A DNA stretch of 64,000 nucleotides from Antribacter soli (lineage in GTDB: Bacteria > Actinomycetota > Actinomycetes > Actinomycetales > Cellulomonadaceae), in the NCBI RefSeq assembly GCF_021568775.1, contig NZ_JAKGSG010000036.1, positions 62,001-126,000 of the forward strand, read 5' to 3'. Of the stretch, positions 44,930 through 54,462 are shown piece after piece. The first letter of the stretch is position 1, and every line of letters starts with the position of its first letter. The notes under the pieces were generated by a model. That model did no database searches. It was not told the origin of the DNA and worked only from the letters and a program-made list of their open reading frames with translations. The position numbers and the translations under genes are program-made.

Positions 44930-46348
44930 TCAGTGGCCGACGGATGATGCCGGTGCGGCGCCGGTGCTCGAGACCGCGTCCTCCGCGAGCCACCAGCGCG
45001 TCCCGTTCGGGGTGTCCTCGATCACGATTCCCCGGCCGGCAAGGGCGTCGCGGATCTGGTCCGCACCAGCGAAGTCGCGCGCCGTGCGCAGCTCGGCCCG
45101 ACGGGCGAGCTGGGCCTCGATCTCGGCGTCGTCGACCGAGCGGACGTCGAGGTCGAACATGTCGAACAGCTCGTTCACGCGCTGCAGCAGGCCCCAGGCG
45201 GAGGGTCCGGCCGTCTGATCGCTACGGTTCTGCTCACGGATGTACCCGAACAGCGCGGCCAGCGCGGCGGGCGTGTCGAGGTCGTCGTCGAGACGATCGA
45301 TCATGGCAGCCCACGTCGCCTCCGCAGCCTCCACGGCCGCCGGAGTCTCTGGTGCGGACCGGTCGATCAGGCGGGCGAAGTTCTCCACCCGGCGCCGTGC
45401 ACCACGCGCCTGCTCGAGCACGGTCGTCGACAGCTCCATCGAGGACCGGTAGTGCTGGGACAAGAACGCATACCGCAGGGTCCGGTAGTCGCTCATCGCC
45501 AGCGCGTCATGCAGCGTGAGGAAGTTGCCCGAGCTCTTGGACATCTTCGCGCCGTCGACCCGCAGCAGACCGGTGTGCACCCAGTGCCGCACCAACGGTT
45601 CCTTGCCCGAGGCCGCCTCCATCTGGGCGATCTCGGCCTCGTGGTGCGGGAAGATTAGGTCGACCGCCCCGCCGTGCAGGTCGTACTGAGGCCCGAAGAG
45701 GGCCTCGGTGATCGCGGTGTCCTCGATGTGCCAGCCCGGCCGACCCGGCCCCAGCGGCGTGTCCCAGAACGGGTCGCCGGGCTTGCGAGCCTTCCACAGC
45801 GCGAAGTCACCAGCGTTGCGCTTGGCGTCGTTCTCGTCGATCCGCGCCACCGAGTCACCCTCGGCCACCTCCGTGCGCCCCGACAGCTTCCCGTAGCCGG
45901 GGAACGTGGACAGGTCGAAGTACCACCCGTCGTCCAGCTGGTAGGCATGCCCACGCTCCACCAGCGCCTGGACCTGGGCCACGATCGCGTCGATGTAATC
46001 GTGAGCCCGCGCGTAGACGTCCACCTCAGTGTTGCCGAGCGCGGCCATGTCCTGCCGGTAGGCGTCCTCGAACTCCGCGGCGAGCTCACGCGGCTCACGG
46101 CCCACATCGGCGGCGCGGCGGATGATCTTGTCGTCGATGTCGGTGATGTTCTGGGCGTACGTCACCTCGAACCCACGAAGCCGCAGGTACCGGGCCAGGA
46201 AGTCGAACTGGGTATAGGTCTTGGCGTGCCCGACATGCGCGAGGTCGTACACCGTGGGGCCACACACGAACATCCGCACCGCACCGGGCGACATCGGTTC
46301 AAGCGGCTCCACACGCCTGCTCAGCGTGTTGTACAAGGCGATCGCCAT
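44930..46348 (-). CDS. cysS: Cysteinyl-tRNA synthetase (accessory, altered zinc site)
   Basis: 472 residues, ATG with GGAG. Class I signatures: FVCGPTVYDLAHVGHAKTY (zinc Cys and HIGH-like HVGH), KMSKSSGN, DALRP-type DALAGRG near the C-terminus. CysRS normally binds zinc through two Cys, one His and one Glu; here the first Cys (FVCGPT) and the HHEAE block are present, but the second Cys of the usual WHIECSAM motif is Asp (GWHIEDTA). Either the metal site is altered or this belongs to a divergent subfamily. Third synthetase of the island and its right boundary. Confidence 0.93.
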   Translation of the reverse strand: MAIALYNTLSRRVEPLEPMSPGAVRMFVCGPTVYDLAHVGHAKTYTQFDFLARYLRLRGFEVTYAQNITDIDDKIIRRAADVGREPRELAAEFEDAYRQDMAALGNTEVDVYARAHDYIDAIVAQVQALVERGHAYQLDDGWYFDLSTFPGYGKLSGRTEVAEGDSVARIDENDAKRNAGDFALWKARKPGDPFWDTPLGPGRPGWHIEDTAITEALFGPQYDLHGGAVDLIFPHHEAEIAQMEAASGKEPLVRHWVHTGLLRVDGAKMSKSSGNFLTLHDALAMSDYRTLRYAFLSQHYRSSMELSTTVLEQARGARRRVENFARLIDRSAPETPAAVEAAEATWAAMIDRLDDDLDTPAALAALFGYIREQNRSDQTAGPSAWGLLQRVNELFDMFDLDVRSVDDAEIEAQLARRAELRTARDFAGADQIRDALAGRGIVIEDTPNGTRWWLAEDAVSSTGAAPASSVGH

Positions 46349-47109
46349 GCCTACTCTCCAGATCTGATCTGTCCGACGGGCCTGTAGAACCCGCGAGATG
46401 TCCGGCCGACCTCACTTCACGCTCCCACGGCCTGAGGGCTCGTCCTGAGCATCTTCCCAGACCAACGACACGAATACACCGGACGAGGTCAGTTGACGGC
46501 GTGCATGTGCGACTCGCGGACGAGGAGGCCTCGGAGGCGCTCGACCTGGGCGAGCGCCATCGGGAAGGAGCAGGTCACGACCCGTAGCACGGAGGACGAC
46601 ACGGGCACCACGCTCGGGCGGCAGCCGTGACGAGTAGACCGCTGGCCCAGCCCAGCGACATCAGATCTCCTCGACGCGGTCGTGGTGCTGGGTGACGGCC
46701 AGGTGTCCTCCGCCGGGCAGCTGCACCACTGTCCCGGTCAGGGGCGTCGTGCCGCCCGGGCCCGAGCACGCGCTCCACGTCCTGACCCAGGTCCTGCCGA
46801 CCGTCAAACGACTGTCCAGCCCACGAGGCCTTGCCTCGGTCCTGTCCGTCCGATCCCGACTAAGCCCGTTCGGCGCGCTGCCTAGAGCTCGACGCATTCG
46901 ACCACGGCCTCGCGCAGCCACCTCTTTCCTCATAAGCCACTTCAGCTAGCTAGCTCGGCGTAGAGAACGGCCAGGTGCTGGCACGCGGCACCGACCCGCG
47001 GGCGTTCCTTTGCCTGCCCCACCGGCCGGCACTCAACCGCCCGGACCCGGCCGAGCTCGCCGCCCCGATCCCCCCGCCCGGTTGGCCGCACCGCACCCGT
47101 GCACGGACG
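46349..47109. other. Gene-poor region with short coding relics
   Basis: No intact gene. On the minus strand short stretches still read as protein, e.g. VVTCSFPMALAQVERLRG ending at about 46493 and LTGTVVQLPGGGHLAVTQHH ending at 46661. They have no start and look like tails of lost genes. Marks the junction between the synthetase island and the integrase module. Confidence 0.4.
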
Positions 47110-47842
47110 GTTCAGGGTCTGAACGAGCGGTACGACGTCGTGCTGGCGAACCTGCCGTACAGCGACCTGCGGCTGCGCAACCCAGACGCGATCAGCGACC
47201 TGGTGATCCGGCAGGGGCGCGTCGTGCAGGGATCGTTGGCCCGAGCCCGGGAGGGCGGGATCGTGGTCGCGCTGGTCACCCACCAGGTCCTGGACAGCCT
47301 GGACGAGAGCGCGCGCAAGATCATGCTCGCGTTCGGCGACCGGCGCCGTCCGCCTGCCGTCTGGCACGTTGCGTCCACGCGTCCCGGGCGCCGACAGCGT
47401 GTGCGACATCCTGCTGTTCCGTCGCCGCGGCGACCACGAACCGGTCAACTCCGACGCGTTCCTCTACGCCACACCCCTTGCCCTCGACAAGGGCAAGGGG
47501 TTGGCCAACGAGTACTTCGTCGACCATCCCGAACATGTCCTCGGCCACATGCGGCTCCAGCCCGCTGGCTCCACCGGGCACATCCTGGTCGTCGCGCCCG
47601 ACGGCGAACCACTCCCCCATCGGCTCGCCACGGCGCTGACGGACATCGTCACCCGTGCCCGCGAGCACGGTCTGACCGCCACATCAGCCACCTGGAACCC
47701 GCCGGCGGCCGACCAGGCTCCGGGCCGCCTGCCTCAGAACCGAGCACAACCCGACGACGAACACGCACGGTTCCCACGCCAGACCCCGCCCGCCCGGCAT
47801 GAAGCGCGTCGGTCCGTCGATGAACCCCGCCTGGGGCTGTGA
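47110..47842 (+). pseudogene. DNA N6-methylase/helicase-type gene fragment, frameshifted
   Basis: One frame reads YDVVLANLPYSDLRL (an NPPY motif altered to NLPY) and GGIVVALVTHQVLDSLDESA. At about 47340 the sense moves to another frame: TGAVRLPSGTLRPRVPGADS, VCDILLFRRRGD, ending at 47842. The order (motif IV, 'ALVTS...LD', 'GAIRLP...F...GT.V.TD.L.LR') is that of large methylase-helicase proteins on conjugative elements. Only the methylase core survives. Confidence 0.6.
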
Positions 47843-48020
47843 ACCTTCCCCGCCTGGCCGTTCGTCAGGGAGCCAGTGGCCGACGTCGGAGATCTCGGTA
47901 CCGTGTCCGGCTTGCTCCTCCGCGATGCCGACCCACCGGCTCTGCGTAGCTCCGCCTCGGGCAGTTGGCGTCGGAGTTCGAACCTAGAGTGAGGGAATCC
48001 CGGTGAAGGAGGTTCCCACC

Positions 48021-48314
48021 GTGTTGACACGAGCACCCCGCCTGCGCATCGCCGGGTATAGAGAGCGACTACGGCTCCGACAGCATGGCCGTTGGCAGCC
48101 GGCGCCCCTGGAAGCTGTGCGTGAGTGTTGTCGGGCGTCGACAGCCATTGACAAGGCAATCGGTAAGGCGATTCACGCCGCGCTCGCTGCGGGTGCCTCG
48201 TGGCAAGACGTTGGTCGCGCGCTCGGAGCCGCGAAAGGCACAGAGACTCAACAAGGCGTCATCGATGCGCTTGCTGACCAGAAGCGCGAGGTCTGGCGGC
48301 GATTCTGGACATAG
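48021..48314 (+). CDS. Small HTH-like protein
   Basis: 97 residues from the GTG at 48021, chosen because AAGGAGGT lies 7 bases upstream. AIGKAIHAALAAGASWQDVGRALGAAKGT is the actinobacterial pattern in which an 'AA..AG.SW..IG.ALG.S..AA' segment forms a helix-turn-helix. Family role unknown, DNA binding likely. Confidence 0.6.
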   Translation: MLTRAPRLRIAGYRERLRLRQHGRWQPAPLEAVRECCRASTAIDKAIGKAIHAALAAGASWQDVGRALGAAKGTETQQGVIDALADQKREVWRRFWT

Positions 48315-48385
48315 CGCCACCTGATTGAACAGCAACCCTCGGGCCGCTGATCGCCAACCCACTGGGCGCAGCCGAGCCAATCAGC

Positions 48386-48640
48386 GTGCTCGCCCGTCTC
48401 GAGCCGGGCGTAAGCGTCTACGGCGGCTCGACCTGGCTTGTCCGCCTCGGTGGCAGACCAGTCGCGGTGTGGTCCACCACCCACGGGATGCAGGTGCTCC
48501 GCCGCGTGGACGACCGCATCACGACCCTGACGCACGCGGGAAGTCCCGACTCGCTCGATCTGTACTTCGCGTACTACCTCGACGCGGACCCCGCGGCGAC
48601 GGCTCACGACGTCCGCAAGGGCATCACCCACCGCGCCGCC
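48386..48640 (+). other. Possible coding remnant
   Basis: A frame that reads naturally (VYGGSTWLVRLGGRPVAVW, SLDLYFAYYLDADPAATA) for about 85 residues but lacks an RBS, and fades into non-coding sequence before 48870. Function not recognised. Confidence 0.3.
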
Positions 48641-48871
48641 AACGGCTTTGGGCCTTGTCGTGTCGCGCTGAGCACGATCCTCGGCCGCGTTTCACCCCCG
48701 AGCCGCCCCGTCGCCGCTGCGTACTTGGCACAATGCGCAGGTGGCCTGCCTCAAAGACGTGCTGAACCGCCTCTTGAACGAGTCGAAACCCACGACGGAA
48801 CGCACCAGGAAACGCGAGCGGTTGACCGCGGCGATCTTGCGGACGGATCTGCCGCCGCTGTGGGTCGTGGC

Positions 48872-49404
48872 ATGACGTCAGTGATGGCAAACCTGTCGGA
48901 CTGGGTCCCCGACGGGCTCGGGGCGCTCGCACTGCTGGTCTCCATCGTGTCGGCGCGTTACAGCTTCCTGGCCACGCGCTCGGCGCGCGTGCAGGCCGAG
49001 GCGGCCCAGCGGCAGACGGAGATCGAGCATCAGCGCCGACATGACGAACGCAGGCCGACCTGGGAGGCGAAGGTCGAACCAGAGCGCAAGGACAAGAGAT
49101 CGTTCCTTCTCAGCCTCGTCCTCACGAGCAGGGAAGCCGTGGACAGCGTCACGGTCACGTTGCTGTCGCCAGAAGCCTTCCTGTTCACGACCGACCAGCC
49201 GGCATCGCTGGCGTCGAGGCGTGTGGCGACGCTTCAAGATCGCCTTCGACCTGGGCATCCGGAGGCTCGGTGGCCGGTGCGGGTACCGTCGCACCTTCGC
49301 GGACACCTCGCGCGGCTGCAGATCGACACGACCATCAGTGACCAGAAGTGGCGTGGCTGGACGTCCCGCTGCCAGAGCCCACGCCAAGGACGTACGGGCT
49401 GTAA
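48872..49404 (+). pseudogene. Membrane-anchored beta-domain protein, frameshifted near the end
   Basis: ATG at 48872. One transmembrane helix (LGALALLVSIVSARYSFLA), a coiled region rich in Gln/Arg/Glu, then a beta domain (VDSVTVTLLSPEAFLFTTDQ ... LARLQIDTTISDQKW). After about 49352 the natural end (WLDVPLPEPTPRTYGL, stop 49402-49404) lies in another frame; a near-repeat GTGGC/GTGGC at the break suggests a slip. Function unknown; such proteins are common on actinobacterial islands. Confidence 0.5.
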
Positions 49405-49524
49405 CGCACGGAGCAAGGTGGCGGCCGGTTCGACGTGGTGCTGAACGCGACCGCAAGGGTCGCCCCTTTCAGGGAGCGACGACATCTCCGACCACGCGCC
49501 CGGAATGCGCGCGGCGTCCCGGCG

Positions 49525-50469
49525 CTACACAGCCGACGGGCTCAGGTGGGTCACCTCTGTCGATGGTGACAGTTCCCCCTGGGCTGCCTGGTTGTCCCGT
49601 GTCTCGTCCGACGCCTCAGGGGACGTCTGGAGCGAGACCGCTGGGATTCCCTCCGAAGGGGTCTCAGGGACGCGCGGGTCGCGCTCCAGGCGCCGGTACA
49701 CCGTGGACCGGCTCAGCCGGGTGGTGTTCATGATCTGCTGGATGGTCATACCGCTGTCTCGCATGGCACGCAGGTCGTCGGTGGACCGCGATGTCTGCCC
49801 GTGGGACGTCCCGTTGGGACGTCCCGGCCGGCTGCGACCTCGTGCGCGGGACCGACCGGGGCTGGCATGGCTTCCGGCCGGCTCGTGGGACGTCCCAGCT
49901 TGTCCTACGTCGGGCGCCTGGGACGGGACGCCCGCGATCACGCTGCCGGGACGAGACACCGCGGCGGTTGGACATGCACCTTGTGCGGTGTCGGGGGCGT
50001 GCCGATGAGCAGGTCTAGCCACGATCAGCTCCGCGAGGGTGTGCGTGGTGAGGAGCACGGAGACGGGGGCGAGACCAGCGATCCCGGCGCCTGCGTATCC
50101 GTGCCAGTCGTGCAGGCTCGCGTCCCACGCGTGTGCGGCGTTCGCCGCGACCGAGACCGTGGTGAAGCCGATCAGGGACCACCACGCGGTCGCGGTGGAC
50201 TCGCCCCTGGCGCGGAAGATGAACACGGCGAGGGTGTAGACCAGGATCGAGGCGTCGATGGTGACCGGGACGGTCCATGCCAGGAAGTCCGGGACTGACG
50301 CCCAGTCGGCCACCTCCACCAGGCCGGAGTAGGACAGAACGAATGAGACGGCGCCGAGCGTCGTGGTCAGCAGGACGGCCGTCACTAGCGACGGCAGCGT
50401 GTCCGGATCCAGACGAGCAGGGCGAGAAGGTACGGCGGCGGGCTGTCCAACTGCAGTGGTCAGACTCAC
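49525..50469 (-). CDS. DUF2637 membrane protein fused to a C-terminal HTH
   Basis: 314 residues, GTG with AGGAG upstream. Four transmembrane helices (about 30-150) of the DUF2637 family, typical of actinobacterial integrative and conjugative plasmids. A long disordered Ser/Pro/Arg-rich linker leads to a resolvase-type HTH (MTIQQIMNTTRLSRSTVYRRL, about 243-263). DUF2637 proteins are thought to act in plasmid spread; DNA binding by the same chain would tie the membrane to the element. Confidence 0.8.
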   Translation of the reverse strand: MSLTTAVGQPAAVPSRPARLDPDTLPSLVTAVLLTTTLGAVSFVLSYSGLVEVADWASVPDFLAWTVPVTIDASILVYTLAVFIFRARGESTATAWWSLIGFTTVSVAANAAHAWDASLHDWHGYAGAGIAGLAPVSVLLTTHTLAELIVARPAHRHAPDTAQGACPTAAVSRPGSVIAGVPSQAPDVGQAGTSHEPAGSHASPGRSRARGRSRPGRPNGTSHGQTSRSTDDLRAMRDSGMTIQQIMNTTRLSRSTVYRRLERDPRVPETPSEGIPAVSLQTSPEASDETRDNQAAQGELSPSTEVTHLSPSAV

Positions 50470-50520
50470 GAAGGCTGCTCCTGGTGGTGTCTTGGATGTT
50501 GGTGATCGGTCGTCCGGGTC

Positions 50521-51819
50521 CTACACGACGCGAAGGTGGCGGCGAGACGTACGGCGGGCTGGGGCCACGAGGTGGCGCGGCTCCTTCTTCGGCGCGGGGT
50601 CGGAGGACTCGACCAGGGTCTGCAGCACCTCGCGCACGTCGGGCGCGACCTCGCGGCGGGCGACGTAGTGCGACTGCGTGACGCCCTTCGGCTTGTGCCC
50701 CAGCACCTGGGAGGCGACGTGGTCGGAGTGCGCCTCGGCGATCGCCGTCGCTGCCGTCGAGCGCAGCTTGTGGAACGTGACCCGGTGTGGTTTGAGCGCC
50801 CCGTTCGACGTCGCGACGGTCGCCTTGAGGATCTTGCCCGCGTTGCCGGTGTTCCAGCAGGTGCCGTTCCTCGTCGGGAAAACCCAGTCGGACGACTTCG
50901 GCCGTTCAGGCTGGATGCTTCGCAGCGCCTCCACGACCGCTGGCGGCAGGAGGATCGTCCGGTTGCTGAAGTCGGTCTTCGGCACGTCCTGCCGATAGGT
51001 GCCTTTGCCTGTGACCTCCACCTGTGTCCCGGTGACGCTCACCGACGGCGAGTCGCTGTCCAGGACCAGGTCGCCCCACCGCAGCGCCGCCGCCTCCCCG
51101 ACCCTCAGCGCGGCGCCGAGCAGGAGGACGAGCAGTACGTCGAGGTTCGTCGCCGTCGTGCGCGTGATCTTCAGCGACCGCTCGTCGCGCAGGATGCGGC
51201 GGATCGTGCGCAGTTCCTCGGCCTCCAGCGCGACCGGCCGGGGGTCGTGCCGCCGGACCGGCGACACGCCCGCCATCGGATCCGTGGGCAGGATCCCAAG
51301 ACGGACGGCAGACCGGAACGCACCGCGCAGCGCGATCCGGATCTCCTCTGCCCGGCTGCGCGCGATGCGCTTGTGCCCGTCGAGCCACTGCTCCAGCAGC
51401 AGCGTCGTGACCTCGTCCAGACGCAGGTGACCGATCCCACCGTCGGGGGCGCACACGTAGCCGACAGCCCGCTTCGTGTGGACCAGCGACTGCGGGCGCG
51501 GCGGCGTCTCGCCCAGCCGCTCGGCGGCGTCCGGCCGCGACCAAAACGCCTCCGACTCCGCCTCGACCTGGTTGTACCAGGCCGAGCACAAGTCGCTCAC
51601 GGTCGTGATTGCGGCCACGACCGTCGTCCCAAGGAGCTTGTCTAGCTTCTCCTTGACCTTGTCCTCGGCAGCAGTCTTTGTCGGCGCAACAGCCGACGTG
51701 GTGCCGTACTCACCAAGCGCGTCGCGATAGCGCACGCGGGCCTGCCACTGACGGCCGCTGCTGGCCTTCTTCACGCTGATGTCGCCGAAGGAACCGGGAG
51801 CGAGCTTGGGGCGCGCCAT
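50521..51819 (-). CDS. int: Tyrosine-recombinase integrase (pSAM2 type)
   Basis: 432 residues from the ATG at 51819. N-terminal arm-binding region, SAM-like core domain, and a catalytic domain with LGAALRVGEAAALRW (Arg), FHKLRST (H-x-x-R), LGHKPKGVTQSHYV (His and the nucleophile Tyr). All catalytic residues are present, so it should be active. Its start shares one base with the xis stop (TGATG). No tRNA gene or obvious att repeat is next to it. Confidence 0.93.
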   Translation of the reverse strand: MARPKLAPGSFGDISVKKASSGRQWQARVRYRDALGEYGTTSAVAPTKTAAEDKVKEKLDKLLGTTVVAAITTVSDLCSAWYNQVEAESEAFWSRPDAAERLGETPPRPQSLVHTKRAVGYVCAPDGGIGHLRLDEVTTLLLEQWLDGHKRIARSRAEEIRIALRGAFRSAVRLGILPTDPMAGVSPVRRHDPRPVALEAEELRTIRRILRDERSLKITRTTATNLDVLLVLLLGAALRVGEAAALRWGDLVLDSDSPSVSVTGTQVEVTGKGTYRQDVPKTDFSNRTILLPPAVVEALRSIQPERPKSSDWVFPTRNGTCWNTGNAGKILKATVATSNGALKPHRVTFHKLRSTAATAIAEAHSDHVASQVLGHKPKGVTQSHYVARREVAPDVREVLQTLVESSDPAPKKEPRHLVAPARRTSRRHLRVV

Positions 51820-52046
51820 CAGGCCACCACCCTCGACTCGCTCCACTCGAGAAGGTCTCGAGGGTCATACCGCACGTGGCGACCGTGGAGCCGATAGCGA
51901 GGGCCGATTCCCTCGTAGCCGGGTCGGCGCCACTTCTCGAGTGTGTGGACGGAGACGCCGAGCACCTCGGCAGCCTGGCTCGGCGTGATGTAGCCCGTAG
52001 CGGGCAGCGTGACATGACGCGTGCGGGGCCGGTGCGTCGTGCTCAT
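51819..52046 (-). CDS. xis: Excisionase / MerR-type HTH protein
   Basis: 75 residues from the ATG at 52046. GYITPSQAAEVLGVSVHTLEKW then VRYDPRDLLEW is the HTH_17 winged-helix pattern of small recombination directionality factors. Directly upstream of and coupled to int, the usual order in pSAM2-like elements. Confidence 0.85.
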   Translation of the reverse strand: MSTTHRPRTRHVTLPATGYITPSQAAEVLGVSVHTLEKWRRPGYEGIGPRYRLHGRHVRYDPRDLLEWSESRVVA

Positions 52047-52251
52047 GCAGGTCAGGTGTGAACGACTCGTCGGCAGCCGGTGGTGGCCGTACCGACCGCC
52101 TCGCTCCCGAACCGCTGTCAAGCAAAGCGTGCGCAATTCGTGCTCCCGAGGGCTCACGAATCCCGAAGTCGCTGGTCAGAGGCTCAATACTCTGAAGCGA
52201 AGTACTTCTCGGTGTGAGGTTTCCGGCACTCACCCCTTCTCGTCGCGCTTG

Positions 52252-53256
52252 TCATGGAAGCGTCAGTGACACCCGCGGCCCGTTAGGCGAGCCCTCCCTG
52301 GCCACGACCCGCGAGACGCAGGTGGAGATCGTCCGTCCATCGGCTTTCTGGGTGGTGCTGAGAAAGACGTCGCGGTGGTCGAGGGCGCCGTCGACCGCGT
52401 CGACGTCGAGAAGGCACAGTCCGCACTCGCCCTTGCGGCAGTCGTACATCAGGTCGATGCCGGCGCGGGTCAGTGCCTCGAGCATGGTCTCGTCGCTGCG
52501 GACGGTCGCCTCCACCGCTCGTTGGGGGATGGTGACCACGAACTCCTCGGGCTGGAACCAGCCACTGCTGCCGAAGGTCTCGTAGCGCAGGTTGACCAGC
52601 GGCAGGGCCGCACTCTCCCAGGCCCGGCGTACGGCGTCCATCAGCCGGATCGGCCCGCACATGTAGAGCTCGGTGGCCCCGCTCAGCGGATGCCGGCCGA
52701 TCGAGCCCACCAGCTCGGCCACGTCCAGGGGCGTCTGCTCGGCATCGATGTGGACGACCAGCCGGTCTCCGTGGAGGCCGGCCAGCTCGTCGAGGTACGC
52801 CATCCGCTCCCGGCTGCGGCCGGCGTAGACCAGCGTGTAGTCGGCGCCCGCGCGACGCAGCGCCTGCGCCATCGCCGCCACCGCGGTGATGCCGATGCCT
52901 CCGGCCAGCAGCACGTGTCGTGGGGCGGCCACGCTGAGCGGGAAGTTCTGCAGCGGCTGCGTCACTGGGAGCTCGTCGCCCGGGACGAGGGTGTGCATGA
53001 AGGCCGAGCCGCCGCGGGACTGCGGCACCCGGAGCACGCTGATGGTCAGCTGGGAGCCGTCGTCGTCGGACTCGACGATGGAGTAGGACCGGACGTCGGT
53101 CGTGTCACCGACCGGCACCCGGACGTCGAGGTGGCTGCCCGGCGCTGCCCGGCCGCGTGCGGGGCGCTGGATGGTGATCCGCTGGACGTCCGCTGCCACC
53201 GGGGCGGTGGCGAGGACCCGGCCGGTGCTCCAGTCGGGCTGGGCGCTGGTGGTCAT
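52252..53256 (-). CDS. vanB: VanB-like oxygenase reductase (FMN, NAD, 2Fe-2S)
   Basis: 334 residues from the ATG at 53256, overlapping the vanA stop (ATGA). Ferredoxin-reductase barrel (VRSYSIVES), NAD domain (VLLAGGIGITAV, YMCGPIRLM) and C-terminal plant-type ferredoxin (CRKGECGLC ... C). Same order as phthalate dioxygenase reductase and VanB: passes electrons from NAD(P)H to the Rieske oxygenase. A 111-bp copy of its middle lies inverted at 54545. Confidence 0.92.
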   Translation of the reverse strand: MTTSAQPDWSTGRVLATAPVAADVQRITIQRPARGRAAPGSHLDVRVPVGDTTDVRSYSIVESDDDGSQLTISVLRVPQSRGGSAFMHTLVPGDELPVTQPLQNFPLSVAAPRHVLLAGGIGITAVAAMAQALRRAGADYTLVYAGRSRERMAYLDELAGLHGDRLVVHIDAEQTPLDVAELVGSIGRHPLSGATELYMCGPIRLMDAVRRAWESAALPLVNLRYETFGSSGWFQPEEFVVTIPQRAVEATVRSDETMLEALTRAGIDLMYDCRKGECGLCLLDVDAVDGALDHRDVFLSTTQKADGRTISTCVSRVVAREGSPNGPRVSLTLP

Positions 53257-54383
53257 GGTGCCGACCCGACTGCCGACCTGGCTGCCGACCGGACGGGGGC
53301 GCGGTCCTCGGCCTCGAGCATCCGGTCGAGGATCCGCCGCACCCACATGCCGCCGGCGTCGATGTTGAGGCTGTAGAACTCGTGGTCGGGGTTGGCGTCG
53401 ATCGCCGCCTGCTGTGCGGCCAGCATCGCCTCGTCCTCGGCGAACACGTTCCGCACGCTCTCACGCAGCTGCGTGGTGATCAGCTGGCTGTCGAGCCGGT
53501 AGTTGCGCATGAAGGCCCAGAAGTAGTGTGACGTCCGGTCGGTCTCTGGGGTGATCGTGTTCATCACGTAGCCGTTGACGCCGTGGCTGCGGTCGCCCTC
53601 GGGCGCGCCGGTGCCGGCGGGGGCTACGCCGACGTCGATGCAGATCGTCGAGGGCGCGTAGTAGTGGATGATCTGCCAGCGGTCGACCCGACCTTCGAAG
53701 TCCGGGAACCGGTCGCGGATGTTCTTGCGCCAGAACGGCGGCGGCTCGACGTCGAGCATCCAGCGCTCGACGGTCACGCTGCCGTCGTGCTCGAGCCGGG
53801 TCCGGAACTCCGACTCGCTGAGCTCCTCCTGGCCGATGCTGCTGCCGTGCACGAACTCCTCGTGCGTGAGGTCCATCAGGTTGTCGAGGATCAGCTGGTA
53901 GTTGCAGGGTGCGTGGATGGTCAGCCCGTCGCCCGCCCACTCCGGGTGGTCCATCTGGTGCATGTCCGGGATCAGGTCCGGGTCGGCCACGGTGCTGTCA
54001 CCCGGCCAGACCCAGACGTAGCGGTAGCGCTCGACCGTCGGGTACGACGGCACCATCGCGCTCGGGTTGACCGTCTCCTGGGCGGGCATCGCCGTGCAGC
54101 GACCGGCGGAGTTGTAGCGCAGCCCGTGGTAGGGGCACTGCACCTCGTCGTCGCCGACGAGCTTGCCCATCGACAGCGGTGCGAGCCGGTGCCAGCACGC
54201 GTCGGCGAGGGCGACCGGCCGGCCGTCCCTGGTCCGGTAGAGCGCCATGGGCCGGCCGGCGACGGTGCGCGACATCAGGGCCTTGCCGGTCACCTCGTGG
54301 TCCCATGCGACGGCGTACCAGGCGTTCAGCGGGTGCGGGAAGATCTTGGCCGTCACCTTCCCGCTTGGCATCAGGTCGGCCAT
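53253..54383 (-). CDS. vanA: VanA-like Rieske non-heme iron oxygenase
   Basis: 376 residues. Rieske cluster CWHRLAP ... CPYHGL (C-x-H / C-x2-H), mononuclear iron site DNLMDLTHEEFVH (D-x2-D-x2-H-x4-H). Belongs to the vanillate demethylase / toluenesulfonate monooxygenase group; demethylation of an aromatic methyl ether is the likely reaction, exact substrate uncertain. ATG start; stop overlaps vanB. Confidence 0.9.
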   Translation of the reverse strand: MADLMPSGKVTAKIFPHPLNAWYAVAWDHEVTGKALMSRTVAGRPMALYRTRDGRPVALADACWHRLAPLSMGKLVGDDEVQCPYHGLRYNSAGRCTAMPAQETVNPSAMVPSYPTVERYRYVWVWPGDSTVADPDLIPDMHQMDHPEWAGDGLTIHAPCNYQLILDNLMDLTHEEFVHGSSIGQEELSESEFRTRLEHDGSVTVERWMLDVEPPPFWRKNIRDRFPDFEGRVDRWQIIHYYAPSTICIDVGVAPAGTGAPEGDRSHGVNGYVMNTITPETDRTSHYFWAFMRNYRLDSQLITTQLRESVRNVFAEDEAMLAAQQAAIDANPDHEFYSLNIDAGGMWVRRILDRMLEAEDRAPVRSAARSAVGSAP

Positions 54384-54462
54384 CAGGGGCTCCTTAGTTC
54401 GGTGTGGCTGGCGTGCACCACTGTGCGAGCCGCACCACCATCAGGGAAGAGCAGATTGATGA

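Noticed and set aside
32581-46348. Calling the synthetase island a peptide natural-product cluster
   Set aside because: No NRPS, PKS, cyclodipeptide synthase, lanthionine or tRNA-dependent dehydratase gene is present, and no precursor peptide was seen.
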